A stretch of DNA of 64,000 nt, from contig JAPDQB010000001.1 in assembly GCA_034506175.1 (NCBI GenBank), forward strand, positions 186,001-250,000. Direction: 5' to 3'. Within the stretch, counting starts at the first letter, position 1. Every line of letters starts with the position of its first letter. The notes beneath the pieces are model-generated. The model was given only the letters and a program-made list of their open reading frames with translations. It did no database searches and was not told the DNA's origin. A program made the position numbers and the translations under genes. This document shows, piece by piece, positions 9,501-17,097 of this stretch. Origin of the DNA: a candidate division KSB1 bacterium (GTDB taxonomy: Bacteria > Zhuqueibacterota > Zhuqueibacteria > Zhuqueibacterales > Zhuqueibacteraceae).

Positions 9501-10640
9501 CTATCGATTCCGTACGATCATTGTATACACCTTCTTCATTTCGCTGCGCTGAAAATGCGGCGCCAGCGCCCGCATGACGCCGGCCTTGTCGTCATGAATG
9601 GACAAGTCCAACTTATCATATTCCGTCAGCACGCGCTCCTTGAATTCAAATTCGTACTTGACTTGCTTGATGCAGTTTTCAATGTGCGGGCGAAACATCT
9701 CGATTTCACGATCCTGATATTCCTCGAGCAACAGCGGCCGCAGCGTGTCGTAATTCAGCTCGTCGCTCGTCTCCAAAAGATTCCAGCAGGTGGCGATCAC
9801 CGCCTTCTTGTTGATGCCGGCCGCCCAATGAATCTCCTCGACCGATTCGGGTTTGCATTTCCACATGCTCACGCGGCCATCGGGTTCTTCGACATACCAA
9901 ACCGTTCCCTCGATGCCGCTGAGTTTTTCGTCTTCCGTGCGGCGGTTGCGCTTCTCCATTTCGGCGCGAATCTCGGCATATTTCGCCACCGGATCTTCGC
10001 CCGCCACCAGCTCGCCCACGACCGGCGCGCCGGGAACGCCGAGCAAATTCAATTTGTACAACGGCACGATGCTCGCGTCACGACGCACGCCGAACAGCGC
10101 GGCGACGGCGAGATCGACATCGTAAACCATCAAATGGGTGTTGCGGCTGCCGTACATTTCAAAACTGATGTGGCAATCATTGGCGTCGACCAGTTTTGAA
10201 ATGGCCGGATGTTTCTTCAACAGTTCTTGCCACATATCGAGAAACGGCCCCCAGCGGCTGTTGCGCAGCGTTGGCGCCAAGCGCAATTTATAAGTTAAAT
10301 ACCACTGCCCTTGGCCGTCACGATAACGATAGGCGAGCACATTCGTGCCGTCCAGTTTTTCGTAAAGATGAATTTTTTTGACTGGCGGGAAATGAAACGA
10401 GCCGTCTTTGCCGAACGGATAGTGCAATTTCGGCGTGGCGAGGATGAGCTGCGGCGCCTCGGCCTCGCCGACGTGGGTCAGCACCAGCGCGCCGTAGCGA
10501 TGATCCGGCTTTTGACAAAGAAAACCGCGCAGACGCAAATTGCCATTGAACGGGTCTTCGACATCGAACGCTTGGAGCCACTTCGCATCGAGGCCGATGA
10601 CCTGAGCCGCCGTGGCAAGAGCTTGTGAGTCATTCTCCAT
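9501..10640 (-). CDS. RNA ligase / nucleotidyltransferase family protein
   Basis: A 379-residue protein with the ordered motifs of covalent nucleotidyltransferases that join RNA ends through an AMP intermediate. Motif I is EKLDGTN with Lys95 as the predicted adenylated residue. Motif III is HISFEMYG (about 157-164), IIIa is ALFGVRRD, IV is IEGTVWYV (243-250), and V is MWKCKP with Lys261 and Lys263. A roughly 110-residue C-terminal helical part follows. ATG at 10638-10640 has AGGAG seven bases upstream. A small gene lies 55 bp upstream on the same strand and may be its partner. The role (RNA repair, tRNA maintenance or defence) is not shown by sequence; no polynucleotide kinase/phosphatase is adjacent. 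Confidence 0.85.
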   Translation of the reverse strand: MENDSQALATAAQVIGLDAKWLQAFDVEDPFNGNLRLRGFLCQKPDHRYGALVLTHVGEAEAPQLILATPKLHYPFGKDGSFHFPPVKKIHLYEKLDGTNVLAYRYRDGQGQWYLTYKLRLAPTLRNSRWGPFLDMWQELLKKHPAISKLVDANDCHISFEMYGSRNTHLMVYDVDLAVAALFGVRRDASIVPLYKLNLLGVPGAPVVGELVAGEDPVAKYAEIRAEMEKRNRRTEDEKLSGIEGTVWYVEEPDGRVSMWKCKPESVEEIHWAAGINKKAVIATCWNLLETSDELNYDTLRPLLLEEYQDREIEMFRPHIENCIKQVKYEFEFKERVLTEYDKLDLSIHDDKAGVMRALAPHFQRSEMKKVYTMIVRNR

Positions 10641-10695
10641 GCTCGTCTCCTGACGGTATAAACTTCAGACTTGCAACTTGCCACTTGCAACGTGC

Positions 10696-11106
10696 TTACT
10701 CTTCTTTGAATGCCCGATATTCTTCCGGCGTATAAGCAATCAAGCTCAGAACGCGGCGCTGCTCGGTTTCGCTGAGCTTGGATTCCAAAATGTCCCAAAC
10801 CTGATCTTGCCGGTCGGCGTCGTCGATTCCCGCAAATTCTTCGGAGATAATGACGCCCTTGACGCGCTCGCCATCGGGCGCCGGCTCGACCAGAATATCC
10901 TGCGCCGAGGGCAACTCGGCCCGCAAAATGCTTTTGAGCTTTGTGCTGAACTCATTGAGTATCGGCAAAAAACCCTCGGCGCCCTCGAGGCGCGAGTTTG
11001 CCTCGTTTCTTTGCGCGATGCGCAGCTCGGCCAAAATATCGCCCCACGAACTGTCATCGCGGAGCTGCGAAATGATTTTTAACGCCTTCTGTTTGGTGGA
11101 TTCCAC
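10696..11106 (-). CDS. Uncharacterised protein upstream of the RNA ligase
   Basis: A 136-residue protein not assigned with confidence. The first 40 residues (ALKIISQLRDDSSWGDILAEL) resemble small antitoxin-like helical proteins that begin with a Trp-Asp-Ile/Leu motif. The C-terminal 60 residues (VKGVIISEEFAGIDDADRQD) have the rhythm of a BolA-like alpha/beta fold. The GTG at 11104-11106 is favoured because GGAGG lies five bases before it; the GTG two codons earlier would overlap that site. It is followed on the same strand by the RNA ligase, suggesting joint expression. Confidence 0.6.
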   Translation of the reverse strand: MESTKQKALKIISQLRDDSSWGDILAELRIAQRNEANSRLEGAEGFLPILNEFSTKLKSILRAELPSAQDILVEPAPDGERVKGVIISEEFAGIDDADRQDQVWDILESKLSETEQRRVLSLIAYTPEEYRAFKEE

Positions 11107-11140
11107 TTTCACCTCCTCAAAGATGACTCAATTTTTGATT

Positions 11141-11865
11141 TCATTTATACAAATCCGCCACATAGTTTTCATACCCATTGTACAACAGCGTCGGGCGGCG
11201 CGGGCCGTCCGGAATCGGCTGCTCCGTTGCCTGCGACCAGCGCGGATGCGGCACTTTCGGATTCACATTCGAAAGAAAATCGTACTCGTTCGGCGCGACA
11301 TCGCTCCAAAACGTTTTGGGTTGCTTGTCCGTCAATTCGATCTTGACAGGCGAATATATTTTGCCGAGGACAGCGGCTGCGCCCAATCGATGAAAGCTTT
11401 CATCGGGAAACCCGTCCATGGCACCGCCATCGACCACGCCTCAACACAGCGAAAACGATACAACCGTTCTTCAATCGGCATCAGCCGAATCAGCTTGTCA
11501 ACGTCATACGTCTTTGGTTTTGCCACCAGCCCGGTCACTTCAACTGTCCACGGCCGTGTTTGAAATTTTTCGACCAAATCCGCGACGCGCTCCTTGTCCG
11601 TCGTGAACTCGTAGAAATTATTGTAATGCGCCGTCACCCACTCCTCGGTAAGCGGGCGATCCAGCACAAATTTCTCGTTACGCTTTGCCGGATAAATGCT
11701 TTTCGTATCACCGAAAGCGGCTGCTGCAAGACGATCCCGCCTCAAAAGTGTTGCAGCGCCGGCCAAACCGAGCGCTTTGATAAACCGGCGGCGATTCAGA
11801 TAAATTTGCTCAGGCGCCGCTTCGCGTTCGGAAATTTCCCAGCCACGCGGGATTTTGATCAGCAT
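11141..11865 (-). pseudogene. msrP: Decayed protein-methionine-sulfoxide reductase catalytic subunit
   Basis: Two frames together give the two ends of MsrP (YedY), the periplasmic molybdopterin enzyme that repairs oxidised methionine. The 5' part (11332-11865) has a Tat-like RRRFIKALGLAGAATLL and the molybdenum-ligand cysteine in [19 protein letters not shown] (Cys140). It runs to SSAKYIR and then stops. The 3' part (from about 11360 down to 11141) is in another frame and continues [14 protein letters not shown] to the typical end [16 protein letters not shown]. About 75 internal codons expected from family knowledge are missing at the junction, and the frame is shifted. The 5' frame has a good AAGGAG site, so a truncated product could still be made. 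No msrQ is adjacent. Confidence 0.85.
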
Positions 11866-12073
11866 GGGCCGCTCCTTTGGGTTAATAGTCAATTTAATGG
11901 GTTCACCGAGAAAAGCAAGCAGAAAGATTGATTTTACTGTTTTTTCTTCTCGTCGCCGAAATCAAATTTTTTTGCTTGCATCTGAGAAAAATCAGCCCTT
12001 ATATTTGTCGTATCGAATTTTTCCACATTACGGGAGTACAAAAGCTCAACTTGTTCTATTCCGGAGTGAAAAA

Positions 12074-12466
12074 ATGACAACCTATCTTCTGGCGAGCGGT
12101 GCAATCTGGTTGGCGGTTTCGGTGATCGCCAGCATCGGCCATCTTGCGGTGCTGGGAAAAATTTATAAAAGCATGAACGGCTTGCTCGACGAACAAACTT
12201 CCAAACGCCGCATGCCGTTGTATTACATCGGCCATTTGGCGTTTGCACTAATTTTTGCATATTTGCTGCGTCTGGCGTGGCCGGCTGAAGTCTCTCTGGC
12301 AGGCGGCGCGCTGTTTGGTTTGGCGATTGGATTGGCGATTTACATTCCACAGATGCTCAATCAATTCGCCGCTTTTCCTTATCCCGCGACAATAGTGATC
12401 GGCGCTGCCATTATCGGCATTTTGCAAACGACGGCGGCGGGACTCATCGGCGGTCTAATTTTGTAA
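12074..12466 (+). CDS. Small membrane protein, four helices
   Basis: A 130-residue integral membrane protein with four predicted hydrophobic segments and a charged loop (YKSMNGLLDEQTSKRRMPLY) after the first. It resembles small DUF1761-like membrane proteins, but I do not recognise the family with certainty. GGAG lies seven bases before the ATG at 12074; the frame is open upstream without a better site. It is divergent from the msrP remnant. A perfect hairpin follows at 12468. Confidence 0.7.
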   Translation: MTTYLLASGAIWLAVSVIASIGHLAVLGKIYKSMNGLLDEQTSKRRMPLYYIGHLAFALIFAYLLRLAWPAEVSLAGGALFGLAIGLAIYIPQMLNQFAAFPYPATIVIGAAIIGILQTTAAGLIGGLIL

Positions 12467-12467
12467 A

Positions 12468-12496
12468 TTGACCGGTCACTTGAAGCGACCGGTCAA
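12468..12496. repeat. TTGACCGGTC hairpin
   Basis: A perfect 10-bp inverted repeat, TTGACCGGTC (12468-12477) and GACCGGTCAA (12487-12496), just after a stop codon. It lacks a T-run. The core TGACCGGTCACTT recurs in the inverted repeat at 26966, so this may be a dispersed element reused as a transcript end. Confidence 0.6.
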
Positions 12497-12530
12497 TGAA
12501 CTTTCCTGCTTGCAGATTGCAACTTGATTG

Positions 12531-13076
12531 ATGCCTGCACCCAGTGGGTTGACACTCCCGGATTATTTGCGCAACGGACTCAAGCTCGTCTTTATCGGCC
12601 TGAATCCCGGACTTTATTCAGCGCTTGCTGGAAAATATTTTGCGCGCAAAACCAACCGTTTCTGGGCCGCGCTTTCGGCCTCGCGCTTTTTTGATCGAGC
12701 GGTCGGGCCGGGTGATGAAAAAATTTTGTTCGAGCAGGGCGTCGGCTTTACCGACGTGGTCAAAAGAGCAACCGGGCAGATCGACGAATTGACCCGCGAT
12801 GAAATTGCCGCCGGCGCCAAAATCCTTCGCCGCAAAATTGAAAAATTTTCTCCCGCCACCGTTTGTTTCGTGGGAGTGGCCGGTTTTCGCTGGGTCTTTG
12901 CCGTGCCGAACAAGGTGAGAATCATTCCCGGGCCGCAACGCGAGCTAATCGGCTCAACACGTCTTTATGTCCTGCCTTCGACCAGCCCCGCCAACGCCCA
13001 TTTTTCTTTTGAACACATCGTGGCCGAATGCCGGCACTTGAAAAGCTGGCTCGAAGAAATCGGCGTGAGGTTTTGA
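12531..13076 (+). CDS. mug: Mismatch-specific uracil-DNA glycosylase (Mug/TDG type)
   Basis: A 181-residue protein of the uracil-DNA glycosylase superfamily, family 2, which excises uracil or ethenocytosine opposite guanine. The active-site motif is FIGLNPGLYSA (about 21-31) with the key Asn of GxNPG, followed by KYFARKTNRFW. The second motif near the C terminus is VLPSTSPANAHFSF, the equivalent of the family NPSG-type loop. The ATG at 12531 is used; a TTG one codon earlier is less likely. It follows the membrane protein after a hairpin and is convergent with hsp20. Confidence 0.9.
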   Translation: MPAPSGLTLPDYLRNGLKLVFIGLNPGLYSALAGKYFARKTNRFWAALSASRFFDRAVGPGDEKILFEQGVGFTDVVKRATGQIDELTRDEIAAGAKILRRKIEKFSPATVCFVGVAGFRWVFAVPNKVRIIPGPQRELIGSTRLYVLPSTSPANAHFSFEHIVAECRHLKSWLEEIGVRF

Positions 13077-13081
13077 AAAAT

Positions 13082-13121
13082 AAAAAGGCCGGCGTCGATC
13101 TGAAAATCAGTCGACGCCGGC
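13082..13121 (-). terminator. Intrinsic terminator for hsp20
   Basis: GCCGGCGTCGA (13088-13098) and TCGACGCCGGC (13111-13121) form an 11-bp perfect stem, extended by an inner CTGA/TCAG. On the minus strand the stem is followed by a T-rich run (CTTTTTATTTTT), so it ends the hsp20 transcript. It may also hold back plus-strand readthrough from mug. Confidence 0.85.
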
Positions 13122-13188
13122 TGTATGATTGAACTCGCCACGCTCGATTCGTTGCCATGCCGGACTAACTGGGCGAGGATGATACGCC

Positions 13189-13617
13189 TTAGCTCATCTT
13201 GATCGCAATTTCCTTGCGCTGCGACTCTTTGGTTTTCGGCAAGGTGATCGTGAGCACGCCGTCTTTGTAATCCGCCGTGATGTTGCTGCGGTCGATGTTG
13301 TCGGTCAAGCGGAAGCTGCGCTCGAACTTGCCGTAGCGGGTTTCGCGCAGATGGTAGTTGCCTTCATCGCGTTTCTCTTCTTGACGCTTCTCGCCGCTCA
13401 ACGTCAAAACGTTGTTCTCCAGCGTCAGCTGCACTTCATCTTTTTTCATGCCCGGCAGCTCGGCGCGCACGACGAAGTTTTCCTTGTTCTCAACCACATC
13501 CACGCGCGGCGCGTAGGTGACGGCTCTCTCTTCGCCGTCAAACAGATCGCGCAGCAAAGGCCGCTCGAACACGGAAAAAATCGAAGGAACCGGAGCAAGA
13601 TTGAATTTGGTCAACAT
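13189..13617 (-). CDS. Small heat shock protein, Hsp20/alpha-crystallin family
   Basis: A 142-residue holdase chaperone. After a short N-terminal arm the alpha-crystallin domain runs from about residue 35 (APRVDVVENKENFVVRAELP) through LTLENNVLTLSGEK and YGKFERSFRL to the closing DGVLTITLPK. The ATG at 13615-13617 has GAGGAG eight bases upstream; the frame extends 30 codons further across the promoter region. The gene has its own terminator and a strong match to a sigma-54 promoter, and is divergent from namZ. Confidence 0.95.
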   Translation of the reverse strand: MLTKFNLAPVPSIFSVFERPLLRDLFDGEERAVTYAPRVDVVENKENFVVRAELPGMKKDEVQLTLENNVLTLSGEKRQEEKRDEGNYHLRETRYGKFERSFRLTDNIDRSNITADYKDGVLTITLPKTKESQRKEIAIKMS

Positions 13618-13691
13618 GGTCTCATCTCCTCGAAAAAGTTTATTGGGGTTCGGTTTTTGTTTACGAATTACGATTTCGCTTCTTACTTTTC

Positions 13692-13706
13692 GCAACCGCC
13701 GTGCCA
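13692..13706 (-). promoter_or_regulatory. Sigma-54-like promoter upstream of hsp20
   Basis: Read on the minus strand the site is TGGCACGGCGGTTGC, which fits the sigma-54 consensus TGGCACG-N4-TTGC at every fixed position, with G instead of A/T next. The predicted start is around 13680, about 60 bases before the hsp20 ATG. No enhancer-binding regulator gene is nearby, so this remains a pattern match. Confidence 0.5.
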
Positions 13707-13857
13707 TTGTGTTTTTGAGTCATTGTGTCGGAAATTTTTTGTGTTATTGTCATTTCAACCCAAAAGTCTGCCAGGTTTTGACAGGGTGGCGGATTGGACA
13801 GTAATATTTGCAAGCCGGATGACGCCTTGGCAAGGGAAAGGAATTCGTAAAATTCGC

Positions 13858-13886
13858 TTGACAACCATGCAAATTTTGATTAGAAT
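13858..13886 (+). promoter_or_regulatory. Sigma-70 promoter for namZ
   Basis: A perfect -35 TTGACA (13858-13863) and a -10 TAGAAT (13881-13886) with a 17-base spacer. Transcription would start near 13893, only about 15 bases before the first ATG of namZ. Confidence 0.75.
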
Positions 13887-13907
13887 AGCTCACGTTCGAC
13901 GCGTGAA

Positions 13908-15239
13908 ATGGCTCAAACAAACATCGCCCTTATGATTACAAACTTTGGTTCGTATAATCGCCCTCCCGCAGTTTTACTTTCTGCAAAGATCGTTCTCCTC
14001 TGCTTTCTATTGCTCAAATTCTCGGCGCCATTGCACGGCCGGAAAAAACCCGCCGTCCGCACCGGCCTCGATATCGTCGTTGCCGGCGGCTTCAGCGAGT
14101 TCAAAGGCAGGCGTGTCGGCATCATCACCAACCAAACCGGCATCGATCGCGAGCGCCGTCATATTGCCGATTTGTTTCACCAGGCCGAGGGCGTTGAACT
14201 GGCCGCGCTCTTCGGCCCGGAACACGGCATTCGCGGCGACATCGAGGGCGGGGCCAAGATCGCCACGCGTGTCGATGCCAAAACCGGCGTGACGGTTTAC
14301 AGTTTATACGGCGAAATCCGCAAGCCGGCGCCGGAGATGTTGCAAAACCTCGACGCGCTGATCTTCGACGTGCAAGACGTCGGCACGCGATTTTACACCT
14401 ACATCAGCACCATGTCGCTTGCAATGGAAGCCGCTGCCGAAGCAAAAATTCCATTTTACGTTTTGGACCGCCCGAATCCCATCGGCGACCTCGTCGAAGG
14501 GCCGGTGCTGGATCCGGCGCAGCGCTCGTTTGTCGGCATTCATCCCATCGCCTTGCGTCATGGCATGACCGCCGGTGAATTGGCGCAAATGTTCAATCGC
14601 GAAGGCTGGCTGCAAACCGGAACGCCAGAAGCGCCGCAAACTCTTAAAGCCGATTTGCACGTGATAAAAATGGAGGGCTGGCGCCGCGACATGCTGTTTC
14701 ACGAAACCGGCCTGCCGTGGGTCAAGCCTTCGCCCAACATGACCTCGCCGGTCACGGCGCTGTTGTATCCCGGCATGGGCTTGCTCGAAGCCACGAATTT
14801 TTCCGAAGGCCGCGGCACGCCATCGCCGTTTGAAAAAATCGGCGCGCCGTGGGTTGATTCGAATAAACTCATCGCGAAGCTTCAGAATCGCGTCCCCGGC
14901 ATTGACCTGCGCCCCATCGATTTTATTCCGGTCGATCTGCCCGGCCAGGCAATGAATCCGAAATTCGAGGGAACCGGCTGCCGCGGCTTGCAAGTGGATG
15001 TCACCGAGCCGCGCGCGCTGCAATCAGTTGCCTTCGGCATTCATCTGCTGTGTGCCCTGCAGGAAATGTATCCGGAAAAATTTGTTCTTCACGAAAACCG
15101 CATGGCGCGCCTGAACGGCCAAACCTGGGTGGGAAAAATGATTTTATCCGGAAAAAAGCCCGAGGCGATTTTGGAGCGCATTGAAAAAGAAACGCAAGCT
15201 TTTCGTGACATGCGGCAAAAGTACTTGTTGTATGAGTGA
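13908..15239 (+). CDS. namZ: Exo-beta-N-acetylmuramidase NamZ (DUF1343)
   Basis: A 443-residue protein of the DUF1343 family, whose studied member NamZ cuts MurNAc from the non-reducing end of peptidoglycan fragments. Family signatures seen are GRRVGIITNQTGID, AALFGPEHGIRGD, the DALIFDVQDVGTRFYTYIST block, VLDRPNPIGDLVEGPVLDP, and NFSEGRGTPSPFEKIGAPW. A hydrophobic segment at about residues 26-42 is probably a signal peptide or anchor, so the enzyme acts in the periplasm or outside. The ATG at 13932 is an alternative start. It has its own promoter, and its stop region overlaps the frame of the symporter gene, suggesting hydrolysis and uptake are linked. Confidence 0.92.
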   Translation: MAQTNIALMITNFGSYNRPPAVLLSAKIVLLCFLLLKFSAPLHGRKKPAVRTGLDIVVAGGFSEFKGRRVGIITNQTGIDRERRHIADLFHQAEGVELAALFGPEHGIRGDIEGGAKIATRVDAKTGVTVYSLYGEIRKPAPEMLQNLDALIFDVQDVGTRFYTYISTMSLAMEAAAEAKIPFYVLDRPNPIGDLVEGPVLDPAQRSFVGIHPIALRHGMTAGELAQMFNREGWLQTGTPEAPQTLKADLHVIKMEGWRRDMLFHETGLPWVKPSPNMTSPVTALLYPGMGLLEATNFSEGRGTPSPFEKIGAPWVDSNKLIAKLQNRVPGIDLRPIDFIPVDLPGQAMNPKFEGTGCRGLQVDVTEPRALQSVAFGIHLLCALQEMYPEKFVLHENRMARLNGQTWVGKMILSGKKPEAILERIEKETQAFRDMRQKYLLYE

Positions 15240-15268
15240 GAAAAATTAAAGGCGGAGGCAAGGAAATC

Positions 15269-16720
15269 ATGTTCTACATCTGGGTTGTCATCGGCTACCT
15301 CGTGCTGCTCTTTGCCGTCGGCATTTCCAAAGTGCGCCGCGTCAAAACGCAGGATGATTTCATGGTCGCTGGCCGCACGACGCCAACGATTTTGCTGGTC
15401 GGCACGCTGATCTGCACGTGGATCGGCTCCGGCAGTCTTTTCGGCGGCGCGGGCCTGGCGTTTCGGATGGGGTTCTCGGAGCTGTGGATGAGCGCCGGGG
15501 CGTGGGTCGGCATCGCCATCGTTTATTTTTTGGCGCATCGCGTGCGGCGTATTGCCGAGTACACGGTATCGGATATTCTCGAGAAACGTTACAACAAATG
15601 GGCGCGCATCTTCGGCACGCTCGCCATCATCATTGCTTATCTCACCATCGCCGGCTATCAGTTCCGCGGCGGCGGCCGCTTGATCAATATTCTCACCGGC
15701 CTCGATCCTGCTGTTGGCGCGGCGATTACCTGCGCGATTGTGATCGCTTTCACCATGCTGGCCGGCCTGCTGTCGATCATTGCCGTGGATCTCTTCAACG
15801 GCATCGTGATGACGCTGGGCGTGATCATCGGCGTGCCGCTCTTGCTCGCGGCAGTCGGCGGCTGGCAGCAGCTTCAGGCGCTGCCGCCGGATCACTTCAC
15901 CGTTTTTGGCAAACATGACTGGGTGTGGGCGGCGGGTGTTTTCTTTCCGACATTTTTTCTTTTGCTGGGGGAAAGCAGCATGTATCAGAAATTCTTCGCC
16001 GCCAAAGATGAGCAGGCGGCGCGGCGTGCGGTGATCGGCATGATCATCGGCGTCATTTTCATTGAAAGCATGTTGTGCACGCTCTCGGTGATCGGCAGCG
16101 CCAAATATTTGACGCTGGCACCATTCGCCAACCCCGATGGCGCGCTCAACAAGGCCGAAACCGAGACGATCATCCTGCAAGTAGCGCGTTACGATTTGCC
16201 GAGGTTCGCCGGCGGCTTGATGATGGCGGCAGCCGTTGCCATCATTCTCTCGACCGCCAACACCTTTCTCATGATTCCTTCGACGAATCTTACCCGCGAT
16301 ATTTATCAGCGATTCATCAACCCGCAAGTCTCACAGGAAAAGATCGTGCAAATCCAGCGCCTGCTCATTGTCGTTCTCGGCATCGTCGCCTACGTCGTCG
16401 CCACGTTTTTCAAGAGCATTCTCGACATGGCGTTCACGGCATATACGATGGTTGGCGCGGGAGTGACGCCGGCCTTGCTGGCGGCTTTCCTGTGGAAAAG
16501 AACCAGCGTCGCCGGCGGCGTGGCTTCGATTGCAGCCGGCATGTTGGTCACCATCGCTGTCACCGCGGCAAATTTTATTCTGCCCGAGCCTGTTATGGAG
16601 ACGGACTACATCATCATTCCGGCGGCAGGCGCTTCGATCATTGCTTTGATTGTGGTGAGTTTGTTGACGCCACCGCCGCCGGAGGAAAAATGGAAGCCAT
16701 TTTGGATGGAAACGAAATAA
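15269..16720 (+). CDS. Sodium:solute symporter (SSS family)
   Basis: A 483-residue protein with about 13 hydrophobic segments of the SSS fold. It opens FYIWVVIGYLVLLFAVGISK, then KTQDDFMVAGRTTPTILL, the usual family N terminus, and ends with two late helices. ATG 15269 follows AAGGA; a GTG overlapping the namZ stop is possible. Lying directly behind namZ, it is the best candidate for importing the released MurNAc or a related sugar with sodium. That substrate is inferred from position only. Confidence 0.88.
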   Translation: MFYIWVVIGYLVLLFAVGISKVRRVKTQDDFMVAGRTTPTILLVGTLICTWIGSGSLFGGAGLAFRMGFSELWMSAGAWVGIAIVYFLAHRVRRIAEYTVSDILEKRYNKWARIFGTLAIIIAYLTIAGYQFRGGGRLINILTGLDPAVGAAITCAIVIAFTMLAGLLSIIAVDLFNGIVMTLGVIIGVPLLLAAVGGWQQLQALPPDHFTVFGKHDWVWAAGVFFPTFFLLLGESSMYQKFFAAKDEQAARRAVIGMIIGVIFIESMLCTLSVIGSAKYLTLAPFANPDGALNKAETETIILQVARYDLPRFAGGLMMAAAVAIILSTANTFLMIPSTNLTRDIYQRFINPQVSQEKIVQIQRLLIVVLGIVAYVVATFFKSILDMAFTAYTMVGAGVTPALLAAFLWKRTSVAGGVASIAAGMLVTIAVTAANFILPEPVMETDYIIIPAAGASIIALIVVSLLTPPPPEEKWKPFWMETK

Positions 16721-17097
16721 AAAAGCAGCAGCGGGCCACGCCCGGGGGGATAAAAACTCACGTTGACAAAATCCCTGTGTGTTCTTGTTCCGCGTGGATT
16801 TTTGCCAAAAAGTCCTGCGTAAAAAATTTATTTCGGGGAGTTTTTATTTTGGTGGGCATTTTTTCTGCGTTCATCGAGCCGCATTCTCATTGTAAAATTT
16901 TGTTCCCGTACCCCAAACCGAGGCTTGACATTTATCGTGCTTTGCGTTATCTTTATTCATTATGATGATGACAATACCCGCGATAAAACTGGCCTCTGCC
17001 TTGGGCGCCAATTCAGCACAACGAAAACGAGGCGTGTATAATTGCGATGTTCAGATCATCACCCATTTTTTAGGAACAACTTGCAACACGGACAACA
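16721..17097. other. Intergenic region with promoter and repeat fragment
   Basis: A 377-bp gap. It holds a partial copy (16767-16797) of the CACGCGGA...CACACAG repeat seen at 28059, and a sigma-70-like promoter at 16925. No gene is supported. Confidence 0.6.
16925..16953 (+). promoter_or_regulatory. Sigma-70-type promoter
   Basis: TTGACA (16925-16930), 17-base spacer, then TATCTT (16948-16953). It would give a leader of about 140 bases before the gene at 17098. Confidence 0.6.

Noticed and set aside
15089-16327. Long minus-strand open frame opposite the symporter and namZ end
   Set aside because: It is a compositional shadow: His/Gln/Asp-rich, no known domain, and fully opposite two well-supported genes.
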